NCBI RefSeq assembly: GCF_016862995.1
Contig: NZ_BOOA01000028.1
Location: 39,410-103,409, forward strand
Reading direction: 5' to 3'
From: Acrocarpospora phusangensis
GTDB taxonomy: Bacteria > Actinomycetota > Actinomycetes > Streptosporangiales > Streptosporangiaceae
DNA length: 64,000 bases
The notes under the pieces are model-generated. The model was not told the DNA's origin. It searched no databases and was given only the letters and a program-made list of their open reading frames with translations. A program made the translations under genes and the position numbers. Position 1 is the first letter of the stretch. Each line of letters begins with the position of its first letter. Positions 46,940-58,477 of the stretch are shown here, in pieces.

Positions 46940-49203
46940 ATGGCCCAAGCACCGTTATCTATCGTCTACCGTGAACGCCTGCGAGAGGGTCTGGGGGATC
47001 GCGTGCGAAGCGCCGAGACGAGTGACGAGACGAGCGAGAAGAGCGACGGGACGGATGACGGGGCCGAGCACGCGGCGGCCGGGGAGAGCACTCAGGAAAC
47101 CGACCGCGCGCAGCGGCGGCGCAGGAGGCTGCGGCGTCTCCTGATCATCGGCGGAGCCGGGGTCGCCGGTCTGGTCGGCCTGTTCGGCGTGGTCTGGGCG
47201 ATGACCCCGATCCCGGACACCACGCAGGCGCTGGCCACCGCGCAGGGCTCGATGATCTATTACAGGGACGGCAAGACCGTCCTCGCCACCCAAGGCGTCA
47301 ACCGCAAGAACGTGCCGCTCAGCGCGGTCCCGGCCGCCGTCAGGAACGCCGTCATCGCCGCCGAGAACCGCACGTTCTACCAGGACACGGGCGTCTCCCT
47401 CACCGGTACGGCCCGCGCCATGTGGTCCACCGTCACCGGCCAGCAGATCCAGGGCGGCTCGACCATCACCCAGCAGATGGTGCGCAACTACTACAGCGGG
47501 CTGAGCCAGGAACGCTCCGTGGTGCGCAAACTCAAAGAGATCATGATCGCGCTGAAGGTGGATCGCTCCAAGTCCAAGGACTGGGTCCTGGAGCAGTACC
47601 TCAACACGATCTACTTCGGCCGCGGCGCGTACGGCGTGCAGGCGGCCTCCCTGGCGTACTTCGGCAAGGACGTGGGCAAGCTGGGCCCGGCCGAGGGCGC
47701 CTACCTGGCCGCGGTGATCCAGCAGCCGACCCGGTTCGCCGACCCGAAGGGCGCCGACCTGGAGGCGGTCAAGGCGCGCTGGCAGGGGGTCGTGTCCGGC
47801 ATGACGAAGATCAACGCGCTCACCTCCGCGCAGGCCGCCGCGCTGCGCTTCCCCGAGCTGGTCAAGCAGAAGTCGCCGCTCTCGCTGGGCGGGCAGAAGG
47901 GCTACATGCTGGCCCAGGTGCGGGCCGAGCTGAACCGGCTGGGCTACAGCGACGAGGACATCAACCAGGGCGGCCTGAAGATCACCACGACCTTCGACAG
48001 GAAGCTGATGGCGCTGGCCGAGGAGGCGGTCGAGTCCGTGCTGCCGGCCGGCACGCCGAAGAAGGTGCGGACCGGGCTCGCGGCGGTGGACCCGGTCACC
48101 GGGGAGGTCGTGGCGTTCTACGGCGGGCGCGACTACAACAAGACCGAGTGGAACAACGCCTTCGACGCGAAGGTGCAGGCGGGGTCCACGTTCAAGGCGT
48201 ACACGCTGGCGGCGGCGCTGGAGAACGGGTTCCACCTGTGGTCGCGGGTGGACGGCAACTCGCCGATGCGGATCGCCTCAGCGACCATCCCGAACTCCAA
48301 CGACACCTCTTACGGCTCGGTCGACCTGGTGCAGGCCACCCGCAGCTCGGTCAACACGGCCTTCGTGGACCTCGGGCAGCAGGTCGGCCTGGCCAAGGTG
48401 GCGAAGGCGGCCGAGGCGGCCGGCATCCCCGCCGCGCAGCTCGTCCAGCACCAGGCCGCGCCGACCTTCCCGCTGGGCGTGGCCTCGGTCAGCGCCGTCC
48501 AGCAGGCCTCCGCGTACGGCACGTTCGCCGCGGACGGCACCCACCACGAGGCCCACGTGATCCGTTCCGTCACCGACGCCCGCGGCCAGACCCGGCGCAT
48601 CGACGCCATCGGCAAGCGCGTCTTCAGCGAGGAGACCGCCGCCGACACCACGTACGCGCTGGAGCAGGTCGTCCGGGGCGGCACCGGCACCGCGGCCCGC
48701 CTGTACGACCGCCCGGCCGCCGGCAAGACCGGCACCACCGACGAGTCGGCCGCCGTCTGGTTCACCGGCTACGTGCCGCAGCTGTCGGTGGCCGTGAACA
48801 TGTTCCGCGACGACAACAAGGCCGTCACCGTCCCCGGCTACGGCGCCCTGTACGGCGGCACGCTGCCCGCGCAGATCTGGAAGTACTTCATGGCCGCGGC
48901 GATGGACGGCAAGCCGGTCGAGGAGTTCCCGCCGCCCGCCGACTACGGATCGGTGTGGGACCAGCCGGACTACCGCTCCGACCAGGGCCGCGACGAGGAC
49001 GAGGGCGGCCCCTGGGACAGCCCGACGCCGACGCCCACCGGCACGCCCGAGGACCCGTCGTCGCCGCCCCCGACCGAGGGCGGCGAGCAGGGCGGCGGCG
49101 AGGACAATCCGGGCGACGGCGGCGAGTCCGGCGACCCGCAGACGCCGAACCCGGACCAGCCCGACTCGCCTGATCCGACCACGGAACCCACCGAGGTCGG
49201 CTT

Positions 49204-49207
<4 letters not shown>
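46940..49207 (+). CDS. Bifunctional penicillin-binding protein (transglycosylase/transpeptidase)
   Basis: Class A PBP that polymerises and crosslinks peptidoglycan. About 755 residues from ATG 46940 (GTG 47003 also has a good ribosome site). An acidic cytoplasmic leader is followed by a transmembrane helix (about 69-91), a GT51 domain with [17 protein letters not shown] (Glu in place), [14 protein letters not shown] and [20 protein letters not shown], then a transpeptidase domain with SxxK ([15 protein letters not shown], near 415), SxN (SSVNTAFV) and [15 protein letters not shown]. The tail is Pro/Glu/Gly-rich and low-complexity. Four-base convergent overlap with the next gene. Confidence 0.96.
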
Positions 49208-51168
<1,961 letters not shown>

Positions 51169-51344
51169 CTCGACCTCCGATAGCCGCTCCACCCATCTTC
51201 CCCGAGCCCGGTACGGCGCCGCCCAACCGGGAATGGGGTCTGGGGATGTATTCGGATGGCGGCGGGCGTAGGCTCACGGGACGTGAGCGAGGGAGCCGTC
51301 AGGCGGCGCGATGGAGTGTGGGCGTGGCCGGCGGAGGAGGCTGC

Positions 51345-52493
51345 GTGAGCGTGGATTTGGAGTTTGCGGTCCGGCATTCCGGGCGGCCGGGGAAGGATCT
51401 CACCCGGCGGGACGTGGCACGCGTGCTGCTCGCGGTGCCGACCGGGCAGGCGCTGGTGTCGATGCCCGACCTGAAGCGGGAGCTCCTGGCGGTGGGCAAT
51501 CCCCTCTCGCCGGTCTTCTGGGAGTCGGCCAAGACCACCCTGGCCAGGATCGAGTCGGGCGTGGCCACGGTGGGCGACGTGCAGCGCTGGCTGGAGTCCA
51601 CCGGCACCGAGCCCATCCTGCTGACCCGCAGCTACTTCGTCTGGCCGGACGAGGGCGAGCGCGGCCCGGTCGCCACCGAGATGTACGCGCGCCTCGTCGA
51701 CCACCTGGAAGGGCTGCTGGCCATCGGCGTCATCGACCCCGACCTGCTGGCGACCGGCGACCAGGCCGCGCGGGAGGCGTACGAGGAGCTGCAGGAGCGC
51801 TGGCTGGCCACCTCGCTGCCCGACGGGCGGGTGCCCAGCGCGGTGGTCAGCGACGAGCAGGACGAGGAGCTGTTCGCGGCCTGGGACGAGGAGGAGGCCT
51901 TCGCCCTCGGCGAGCTGCGCCGCAGCATGGCCGACCTGCCCACGCCGCCGTGCCCGACCGGGGACCTGCGGGCCGCCGCGGCGCGGCTGCGGCGCACCCT
52001 GGTGACGCCGGGATTCCCCGGGAACGTGCTACGCGCCTGCGCGGGCCTGGACGAGGCGGGGCTGCCGGTCGAGGACGAGGACCTGTGGCTCGCGGTCGCC
52101 GCCGGGGTCACCGCGCCCATCTCCGACCTGCCCGACGAGGAGGACGCGGCCCGCTTCTTCGACATGGACGGCGAGCTCAGCCACGAGGACTCCGTGCTCG
52201 CCTCGCTGTGCGCGATCAACCACGCCGACTGGCTGGCCGCGGTGACCGCGCTGGCCCGCTACGGGCCCGGCGTGCTGGCCTCGCCCGAGCGCATCGCCCG
52301 GTTCATCGCGGACTCCGAGGAGAGCGACGGCGAGCCCGACGCCCTGGAGGACCTGGAGGCGACCGAGATGCTGTTCACCGCGGTCACGCCGCTCTGGGCG
52401 CATCTCGGCATCGTCGACAAGGCGGAGGTGCTCACGCCGCTGGGCTGGTGGGGGCTGCCGAAGGCGCTGGAACGCGCCTGGTCGCCGGAGTAG
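51345..52493 (+). CDS. Acidic hypothetical protein
   Basis: 382 residues from GTG 51345, five bases after a GGAGGAGG site (51332-51340); the longer frame from 51144 has no supporting site and overlaps the YyaL start. Cytoplasmic, very acidic (VSDEQDEELFAAWDEEEAFALGEL, EESDGEPDALEDLEATE) with helical middle. Opening VDLEFAVRHSGRPGKDLTRRDVARVLLA and WESAKTTLARIESGVATVGDVQRWLEST do not match a family I know. Followed by the minus-strand GNAT gene. Confidence 0.7.
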   Translation: MSVDLEFAVRHSGRPGKDLTRRDVARVLLAVPTGQALVSMPDLKRELLAVGNPLSPVFWESAKTTLARIESGVATVGDVQRWLESTGTEPILLTRSYFVWPDEGERGPVATEMYARLVDHLEGLLAIGVIDPDLLATGDQAAREAYEELQERWLATSLPDGRVPSAVVSDEQDEELFAAWDEEEAFALGELRRSMADLPTPPCPTGDLRAAAARLRRTLVTPGFPGNVLRACAGLDEAGLPVEDEDLWLAVAAGVTAPISDLPDEEDAARFFDMDGELSHEDSVLASLCAINHADWLAAVTALARYGPGVLASPERIARFIADSEESDGEPDALEDLEATEMLFTAVTPLWAHLGIVDKAEVLTPLGWWGLPKALERAWSPE

Positions 52494-52519
52494 CCGGTCC
52501 CAGACGACCCTAGGCGACC

Positions 52520-52825
52520 TTAGGCGATGTCGTCCTGGTAGTCGGCCGCTACCAGGTCGGCATACTCCGGATGGCGCTTGATGTAGCCCGCGAAGAACGG
52601 GCAGACGGGCGCGACCGCGAGGCCGCGTTCGCGGACAGCCTCCAGCGCGGCCCGGGCGAGACTGCTGCCCAGGCCCTTTCCCTCGTACGCCGCGTCGATC
52701 TCGGTGTGGGTGAAGACGATCTTCCCGGGCCGGAGCCGGTACTGCGCGAACCCGGCGACACCGCCGTCGACGAGGATCTCGTAGCGCTGGGCGCCGGGAT
52801 TGTCGGCGACGGTGGCGCGGGTCAC
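52520..52825 (-). CDS. Small GNAT-like acetyltransferase (YjdJ type)
   Basis: 101 residues, GTG start overlapping the TGA of the upstream 52-codon gene (GTGA). Compact acetyl-CoA fold: YEILVDGGVAGFAQYRLRPGKIVFTHTEI, then YEGKGLGSSLARAALEAVRERGLAVAPVCPFFAGYIKRHPEYADLV, the core of YjdJ/NAT1 type GNATs, which lack the usual N-terminal helix. Substrate unknown. It ends the Mca operon. Confidence 0.85.
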   Translation of the reverse strand: MTRATVADNPGAQRYEILVDGGVAGFAQYRLRPGKIVFTHTEIDAAYEGKGLGSSLARAALEAVRERGLAVAPVCPFFAGYIKRHPEYADLVAADYQDDIA

Positions 52826-52980
52826 TTCTTCTTGTCCTTCTCCGAGGGGACCTCGATCTTCGAGATCTGCTTGTTCATGGACTTCACCAGGAAGAACAGG
52901 GCGACGCCCAGGCCGAACACGATGAGGAAGCCGAGCAGCCCCGGACCGTACTCAGGAGCGGCGGCGGCGATGACGTTCAT
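52822..52980 (-). CDS. 52-residue membrane protein between mca and GNAT genes
   Basis: ATG 52978-52980, nine bases after the stop of mca. The product has one transmembrane helix (GPGLLGFLIVFGLGVALFFL) and a basic end MNKQISKIEVPSEKDKKK. Its TGA overlaps the GNAT start, so all three genes are tightly coupled. Small proteins of this kind next to mca are common in actinomycetes; the role is unknown. Confidence 0.75.
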   Translation of the reverse strand: MNVIAAAAPEYGPGLLGFLIVFGLGVALFFLVKSMNKQISKIEVPSEKDKKK

Positions 52981-52989
52981 ACCTCAAGT

Positions 52990-53883
52990 CTACGAGCAGG
53001 CGGTGGGGGCCTCCGCGTGGACTCCCGCGAACAGATCGTCCTCCGGGGTGGCGGTGTCCACCAGCGAGCGGGCCAGGTGGAAGTCCTCGGTCGGCCAGAC
53101 CTCCATCTGGATCTCCCGGGGGCAGACGAACCAGAAGCCGTCGGGGTCCACCTGGGTGGCGTGCGCGATCAGCGCCCGGTCCCTGGTCTCGAAGAAGTCG
53201 GCGCACGGCACCCGGGTGGTGACGTCCCACTTCTCCGGCCGGTCCTCCCAGCGGGCGATCCAGTCCGCATACGGCGAGCCGATGCCGCGGGCGGTCATCG
53301 CCTCGTGCAGGGCCTCGAACCGCTGCTTGGAGAAGCTCATGTGGTAGTAGAGCTTGAGCGGCGTCCACGGCTCCCCGGCCTCCGGGTAGCGGTCGGGGTC
53401 GCCGGCCGCCTCGAACGCCTCCACCGAGACCCGGTTGGTCATGATGTGGTCGGGGTGCGGGTAACCGCCGTTGTCGTCGTACGTCAAGATCACGTGCGGG
53501 CGGAACTCGCGCACGGCCGCCACCAGCGGCGCCGAGGCGGTCTCCAGCGGCTGGAGCGCGAAGCAGCCCTCCGGCAGCGGCTCGGTCTCGTCCTCGGGCA
53601 GCCCCGAGTCCACGAAACCGAGGAAACGCTGGCGCACGCCGAGGATCTCGCGGGCCCGGTCCATCTCCAGGCGGCGCACCTCGGCGATGTTCTCGAGGAT
53701 GTCGGGGCGGTCCATCTTCGGGTTCAGGATCGACCCGCGCTCGCCGCCGGTGCAGGTGACCACCAGCACGTCCACGCCCTCGGAGGCGTAACGGGCCATG
53801 GTGGCGGCGCCCTTGCTCGACTCGTCGTCGGGGTGCGCGTGGACGGCCATCAGCCTCAACGGCGCGATCTCGGCAGCACTCAC
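52990..53883 (-). CDS. mca: Mycothiol S-conjugate amidase
   Basis: Cleaves mycothiol conjugates to release mercapturic acids, a detoxification step specific to actinobacteria. 297 residues from GTG 53883, with GAGGAG upstream; the long frame to 54480 is not coding. LmbE-type zinc deacetylase: metal motif HAHPDDES at 15-22, THGxE-like CTGGERGSILNPKM, YPHPDHIMTNR with the second metal His, and CPREIQMEVWPTEDFHLARS near the end. The family includes MshB; the length and C-terminus fit Mca better. Followed by a small membrane protein and a GNAT. Confidence 0.93.
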   Translation of the reverse strand: MSAAEIAPLRLMAVHAHPDDESSKGAATMARYASEGVDVLVVTCTGGERGSILNPKMDRPDILENIAEVRRLEMDRAREILGVRQRFLGFVDSGLPEDETEPLPEGCFALQPLETASAPLVAAVREFRPHVILTYDDNGGYPHPDHIMTNRVSVEAFEAAGDPDRYPEAGEPWTPLKLYYHMSFSKQRFEALHEAMTARGIGSPYADWIARWEDRPEKWDVTTRVPCADFFETRDRALIAHATQVDPDGFWFVCPREIQMEVWPTEDFHLARSLVDTATPEDDLFAGVHAEAPTACS

Positions 53884-54009
53884 GGGTCTCCTCGGATGTT
53901 CAGACAGCTGTGCAAAGAGGCTAGCTTCAGGGTGCGACAGTTTTCGCCCCGCCCCGCCCGTCCACAATTGTTTCCCAGAACGCCGAGAGACCGCAGGGAG
54001 ATTCCGCGC

Positions 54010-54426
54010 ATGTCCCCAGAGCCAGTCACCCGCCCGGTTCTCGGCACGCCCGCGGACTTCCCCGAGCGCCCCCCGGCGGGCCGCAGCCGCTTCCTGGTGT
54101 ACGCGCTGATCGGCGTCGTGGTGGCCGTGCTGGCCTCGGGATGGGGCTACGTGATCCTCAGCGCGCGCGGGAATCCCGAGGTCAGGGCCGAGGTGGTCGC
54201 CTTCGACGCGAGCGCGCCCGACTCGGCGGCGATAACCTTCCTGGTGCACAAGCCCGCCGACCGCGAGGCGAGGTGCCTGGTGCGCGCCCTGGACACACAC
54301 CACGTCGAGGTGGGCACCCGCGAGGTCGCGATTCCCCGGGGGGAGTCCGACACCTCGTTCACCGAGCGCGTGAAGACCAGCGCGCAAGCCACAGCCGTGC
54401 ACGTTCAGTATTGCAATCTCGTATAG
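54010..54426 (+). CDS. DUF4307 membrane-anchored protein
   Basis: 138 residues from ATG 54010. Cytoplasmic leader with Pro, one transmembrane helix (LVYALIGVVVAVLASGWGYVILS, about 30-52), and an extracytoplasmic beta domain with EARCLVRALDTHHVEVGTREVAI and two Cys (ARCLV, YCNLV) that could pair. This is the DUF4307 pattern, regularly placed between mca and greA in actinomycetes. Function unknown. Its stop overlaps the -10 box of greA. Confidence 0.85.
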   Translation: MSPEPVTRPVLGTPADFPERPPAGRSRFLVYALIGVVVAVLASGWGYVILSARGNPEVRAEVVAFDASAPDSAAITFLVHKPADREARCLVRALDTHHVEVGTREVAIPRGESDTSFTERVKTSAQATAVHVQYCNLV

Positions 54427-54427
54427 T
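54422..54427 (+). promoter_or_regulatory. -10 box of a greA promoter
   Basis: TATAGT at 54422-54427 overlaps the preceding stop codon and is five of six to consensus, 77 bases before the greA start. No convincing -35 at the usual distance. Confidence 0.35.
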
Positions 54428-54503
54428 GGAATCTTTGGGGAAGCGTTCGAAGGCGTTAACTTGTACGCCTTTCGACTCACCTAGGGAAGCAAGGAGAACC
54501 CGA

Positions 54504-55004
54504 GTGGCCGTCTCCCAGAACGATTCCGTCACCTGGCTGACGCAGGAGGCGTACGACCGCCTCAAGGAGGAGTACGACCGCCTTTCTGGCCCGGGTCGGA
54601 TCGAGATCGCCAAGAAGATCGAGGCCGCCCGCGAGGAGGGTGACCTGAAGGAGAACGGCGGCTACCACGCCGCCAAGGACGAGCAGGGCAAGATGGAGGC
54701 CCGCATCTTCCACCTCCGTCAGATCCTCGACAGCGCGAAGGTCGGCGAGGCCCCGCGCACCGAGGGCGTGGTCGGCCCCGGCATGACGGTGACGATCCGC
54801 TTCGTCGGCGATGAGGACGAGGTCACCTTCCTGCTGGCCTCCCGCGAGGAGAGCGGCGCCCCGATCGACGTGTACTCGCCCAAGTCCCCGCTCGGGGCCG
54901 CCATCAACGGCAAGAAGATCGGCGACAAGGCGACCTACACGATGCCCAACGGCCGGTCCATCACCGTCGAGGTGCTCGAAGCGGTGCCGTACATCGGCAA
55001 CTGA
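54504..55004 (+). CDS. greA: Transcription elongation factor GreA
   Basis: Rescues backtracked RNA polymerase by stimulating transcript cleavage. 166 residues from GTG 54504 (AAGGAG seven bases before). N-terminal coiled coil with tip acidic pair: LTQEAYDRLKEEYDRLSGPGRIEIAKKIEAAREEGDLKENGGYHAAKDEQGKMEARI, then C-terminal FKBP-like domain (VTIRFVGDEDEVTFLLAS, YSPKSPLGAAINGKKIGD). Length and motifs match actinobacterial GreA. A clear terminator follows. Confidence 0.96.
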   Translation: MAVSQNDSVTWLTQEAYDRLKEEYDRLSGPGRIEIAKKIEAAREEGDLKENGGYHAAKDEQGKMEARIFHLRQILDSAKVGEAPRTEGVVGPGMTVTIRFVGDEDEVTFLLASREESGAPIDVYSPKSPLGAAINGKKIGDKATYTMPNGRSITVEVLEAVPYIGN

Positions 55005-55025
55005 GGCAACTGACGTTTGGTTAAG

Positions 55026-55056
55026 AATCCGCCGGGGAGACGCGCTCCGGCGGATT
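55026..55056 (+). terminator. Intrinsic terminator after greA
   Basis: Perfect 10-bp stem AATCCGCCGG (55026-55035) with CCGGCGGATT (55047-55056), 11-base loop, then TCTGCGTTTT. Confidence 0.85.
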
Positions 55057-55116
55057 TCTGCGTTTTCCATCGGATAGTGTCGTGGGTCGGGCCGGGGCGA
55101 GAGGGGTGAGCGACGC

Positions 55117-56364
55117 GTGATCCGCAGGGCGCTCGCGGAAGCCCGCAGGGATCTCGCCTACCGGCCCCGGCTGCCGGGCCGCCGCCGCCCGTTACAGGCG
55201 CCGTGGTTGTGGCGCCGGCTGATCCCCTTCATCGTGGTGCTGCTCGTCTCGGTCATCTCCGCCGACCTGCTGGTCCTGGCCGAGCTGTACGGCCGCGACG
55301 ACCGTTCCACCGCCGCTCCGCGCGAGAAACGCGCCCGCGGCGACTTCGTGGCCTCCGCCGGGGAGTCGGGCGCGTCGGAGGAGCCCGCGCCCCCGGTCGC
55401 CCCGCTGGCCGAGCTGCACCAGCCGCACCTGTTCGTGGTCAGCAACCGCCCGCTGGCTCCGTCGCTGGTGGCCAGGATCAGGCGCGCGAGCGGCGTCGCC
55501 GCGGTGGAGGTCACCGACGCCGCCGCCGCGACCATGGACGGCAAACGGGTGCCCACCATGGGCGTGGACCCGTCCACGTTCCGGGCCTACACCCCGGCGA
55601 CCACCGCCGGGTCCGACGCGCTCTGGGCTGGCGTCGCCAGGGGCGAGGTGGCCGTCTCCTTCGAACTGGGCAACGACGGCGGGCTGACACTCGGCTCGGA
55701 GGTGACCAGCGGCGGGCACAAGCTCAGGATCGGCGCGTACGCGACGGTGGGCATGGGCTCGATCGCGGCCGTGGTCTCCCGGCCGACGGCCAGGAAGCTC
55801 GGGCTGCCCGAGGGGAACGCGCTGGTGGTGAGCGCGCCCAAGGTCGACTCCGGGAAGCTGCGCCGCGCGCTGCTGCGGGTGCTGCCGAAGGGCAGCCAGG
55901 TGGCCACCATCAACCCGGTGCTGGTCACGCCGCGGCGGCAGACGGTCTGGCCGGCGTCGGCGTTCCTGTCGGCGGAGCAGACCGAGGCGATGCTGCGGGC
56001 GGCGGTGGGCAAGCTGGGCCGGCCGTACGAGTGGGGGGCCGAGGGGCCGGACACCTTCGACTGCTCGGGCCTGGTGCAGTGGGCCTTCCGGCAGGCGGGG
56101 GTGCGCATGCCGCGGGTGGCGGCGCAGCAGTGGGCGGCGGGGCCGCAGATCCCGCTGGCGCAGGCCCAGCCGGGTGACCTGCTGTTCTGGCGGAACGACC
56201 CGACCAACCCGGCGTACATCTCGCATGTGGCGATCTACTGGGGCGGCGACCAGATGCTGCACGCGCCCAGGACCGGCGACGTGGTCAAACTGGCCAAGAT
56301 CTACACCAAGAACCTCGCGGGCGTGGTGCGGGTCAGCCCGGGCGTGGCCGCCCAGGTCCGTTAG
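55117..56364 (+). CDS. NlpC/P60 peptidoglycan hydrolase, membrane-anchored
   Basis: 415 residues from GTG 55117. An Arg-rich cytoplasmic stretch precedes one transmembrane helix (about 32-52); the outside contains a large unassigned domain, then the NlpC/P60 fold: WGAEGPDTFDCSGLVQWAF with nucleophile Cys316, SHVAIYWGGDQMLHAP with the His pair. It should cleave peptide stems of peptidoglycan. A TTA codon at 55192-55194 (codon 26) may tie expression to a UUA tRNA. It follows the greA terminator, so it has its own promoter. Confidence 0.9.
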   Translation: MIRRALAEARRDLAYRPRLPGRRRPLQAPWLWRRLIPFIVVLLVSVISADLLVLAELYGRDDRSTAAPREKRARGDFVASAGESGASEEPAPPVAPLAELHQPHLFVVSNRPLAPSLVARIRRASGVAAVEVTDAAAATMDGKRVPTMGVDPSTFRAYTPATTAGSDALWAGVARGEVAVSFELGNDGGLTLGSEVTSGGHKLRIGAYATVGMGSIAAVVSRPTARKLGLPEGNALVVSAPKVDSGKLRRALLRVLPKGSQVATINPVLVTPRRQTVWPASAFLSAEQTEAMLRAAVGKLGRPYEWGAEGPDTFDCSGLVQWAFRQAGVRMPRVAAQQWAAGPQIPLAQAQPGDLLFWRNDPTNPAYISHVAIYWGGDQMLHAPRTGDVVKLAKIYTKNLAGVVRVSPGVAAQVR

Positions 56365-56948
56365 ACCGGCAGGCCCTCCTCCAGCAGGGCGAGCGCCTCG
56401 TCGACCAGTTCGGACAGCGGGCGCGCGCCGTCCTCGGCCACCCAGCGCTGCAGGGTCGGGATGAGGGCGCCGATGACCGCGCCGGTGAGCGTCACCACCT
56501 CCAGGTCGGCCGGGTCGCGGCCCGCCCGCTGGGCGATCACGCTGCTCAGCTGGTCGAGGGTGTCCAGCATGTTCTGCATCACCCGCGAGCGGATGGCCGG
56601 GATGGTCAGCTGGAGCCGGGCCCGGGCGAGGATCTCGCGCTGCTCCTCGGGCGGGATGAGGGCCATCGACTCGCGGAAGGCGTCCCGCAGCGCCCGCAGC
56701 GGCGGTTTGTCCTTCGGCTGTTCGGCCAGCACGCGGGCCAGCAGGGGGTCGTAGTCGTCCTGGACGACGATGTCCTCTTTCGTCGGGAAGTAGCGGAAGA
56801 TCGTGCTGGGGGAGATCTCGGCGGCCTCGGCGATCTGCTCGATCGTGGTCGCGTCGTAGCCGTGCTCGGCGAACAATCGCAGCGCCTGCTCCTGGATCGT
56901 CCGCCGAGTCCTGGCCTTCTTCCGTTCACGCAGTCCCGGCGAGTTCAT
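56361..56948 (-). CDS. TetR-family regulator of the adjacent efflux gene
   Basis: 195 residues from ATG 56948. N-terminal helix-turn-helix ARTRRTIQEQALRLFAEHGYDATTIEQIAEAAEISPSTIFRYFPTKEDIV; C-terminal ligand domain with few conserved features. It overlaps the stop of the MFS gene by 23 bases, so the two form a tight operon with the transporter first. Likely represses the transporter; the ligand is unknown. It also overlaps the NlpC/P60 stop by four bases. Confidence 0.9.
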   Translation of the reverse strand: MNSPGLRERKKARTRRTIQEQALRLFAEHGYDATTIEQIAEAAEISPSTIFRYFPTKEDIVVQDDYDPLLARVLAEQPKDKPPLRALRDAFRESMALIPPEEQREILARARLQLTIPAIRSRVMQNMLDTLDQLSSVIAQRAGRDPADLEVVTLTGAVIGALIPTLQRWVAEDGARPLSELVDEALALLEEGLPV

Positions 56949-58401
56949 GGACTGATTCTCCCGCCTCCTCCGGGCTCGTGCCACGCATGAACAGCGCCAC
57001 CAGGGCCGCGCTGAGCAGGACGGCCGCGCCGCACGTCCACAGCACCGCGTCCATCGCCGCCGCGAACGCCTGCCGGCCCGCCGCGGCGAACTCGGGCACG
57101 TGCACGGCCGCCGCCACCGACTCGCGCACCGTCGCGGGGGCGCCGGCCGGCAGGCCCCCGGCGTACACGGCGGAGAGCAGGCTGCCCAGGCCGGCGACCC
57201 CGAAGGCGCCGCCCGTCTGGCGCAGGGTCTGGAGCACGCCGGTGCCCATGCCGGTGCGGTCCTCGGGCAGCCGGGCCAGTACGCCGTCCATGGCGGGGAC
57301 CATGGTCAGGCCGACGCCAGCCCCGGCGACGGTGAGCCAGGCGGCCGTGTACGCGTACGCGCCCGGCAGGACCGCGCCGAGCGTCAGACCGGCGGTGAGC
57401 AGCAGCAGTCCCGCGGTCATGACCGGCCGCAGGGCGATCCGCTTGAGCAGGCGCTCCCCGGCGAGCCCGCCGAGCATCAGGCCCACGATCATCGGAATGA
57501 TCCGCAACCCGGTGCCCATCGCGTCGAATCCCTGGACGGCCTGCAGCGAGAGCGGCACCACGAACAGCACGCCCATCATGGCCAGCGAGACCACCGAGGC
57601 CGCGATCGACCCCCACAGGAAGACCCGGTCCCGGAACAGGCTGAGATCCATCATCGGCGTACGGCTGCGCGTCTCCACCCGGACGAACACCGCCAGCAGC
57701 ACGACGCCGGCCGCCAGCGGGACGAGCACGGCGGCCGAGCCCCAGCCGTCCACGGGGGCCTGGATCACGCCGTAGACCAGCGCCGCGAGGCCGGTCACCG
57801 ACAGGAGTGTGCCGGGCGGGTCCAGCCGGGGCGAGGCGGGGTCGCGCGACTCCGGCACCAGCAGGACCACGGCGACCAGCGCGATCGCCACCGCCGGCAG
57901 GTTGATCAGGAAGATCGACCCCCACCAGAAATGGTCGAGCAGGTAGCCGCCCACGATCGGGCCGAGCGGCAGGCCGACGGCCATGCCCGCCGTCCACACC
58001 GCGATCGCCCTGGCCCGCTCGCCGGCGGGGAAGAGGCTCGGCAGGATCGACGTGGACAGCGGCATGATCAGCGCCGCCCCCGCGCCCATCAGCGCCCGCC
58101 CGGCGATCAGCCAGCCCGTCGTCTCGGCCAGCATCGCCATCGCCGAGGCCACCCCGAAGGCGGCCAGACCGGCCACCAGCAGGCGCTTGCGTCCGAACCT
58201 GTCGCCGAACACGCCCGCGGGCAGCAGCAACGCCGCGAACGTCACCAGGTACGCGTCGACGATCCACTGGAGTTCGCCGGTGGAGGCGCCCAGGGCCACG
58301 GCGAGCGTGGGGAGCGCCACGTTGAGCACGGTCGCGTCCAGGCCGATGACCAGGACGCTGAGAACCAGGGCTGACAGAGCCCACCATCTGGAAGTAGCCA
58401 T
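56926..58401 (-). CDS. MFS drug transporter, DHA2 (EmrB/QacA) family
   Basis: 491 residues, 14 transmembrane helices. Motif A-like GVFGDRFGRKRLLVAGLAAFG, motif C-type GAALIMPLSTSILPSLFP, and motif GMAVGLPLGPIVGGYLLDHF typical of 14-helix proton antiporters. N-terminal first helix begins WWALSALVLSVLVIGLDATVLNVALP with the DHA2 motif D1 pattern. Probably exports a drug or toxic metabolite. Coupled to a TetR repressor, with an inverted repeat in the divergent promoter. Confidence 0.92.
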   Translation of the reverse strand: MATSRWWALSALVLSVLVIGLDATVLNVALPTLAVALGASTGELQWIVDAYLVTFAALLLPAGVFGDRFGRKRLLVAGLAAFGVASAMAMLAETTGWLIAGRALMGAGAALIMPLSTSILPSLFPAGERARAIAVWTAGMAVGLPLGPIVGGYLLDHFWWGSIFLINLPAVAIALVAVVLLVPESRDPASPRLDPPGTLLSVTGLAALVYGVIQAPVDGWGSAAVLVPLAAGVVLLAVFVRVETRSRTPMMDLSLFRDRVFLWGSIAASVVSLAMMGVLFVVPLSLQAVQGFDAMGTGLRIIPMIVGLMLGGLAGERLLKRIALRPVMTAGLLLLTAGLTLGAVLPGAYAYTAAWLTVAGAGVGLTMVPAMDGVLARLPEDRTGMGTGVLQTLRQTGGAFGVAGLGSLLSAVYAGGLPAGAPATVRESVAAAVHVPEFAAAGRQAFAAAMDAVLWTCGAAVLLSAALVALFMRGTSPEEAGESVHELAGTA

Positions 58402-58403
58402 GA

Positions 58404-58439
58404 ATTGACAGTAACTCTCAAAATCTAGTCTATGTCAAT
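58404..58439. promoter_or_regulatory. Divergent promoter region with facing -35 boxes
   Basis: ATTGACA (58404-58410) and its complement TGTCAAT (58433-58439) lie 22 bases apart. Each contains a consensus -35 TTGACA pointing inward on opposite strands, so the promoters of the MFS operon and the hypothetical gene overlap. The repeat is also a plausible TetR operator. Confidence 0.45.
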
Positions 58440-58477
58440 CCATTGCTTCGTAGGCCAAGCGATGTAATGTTGATTAC

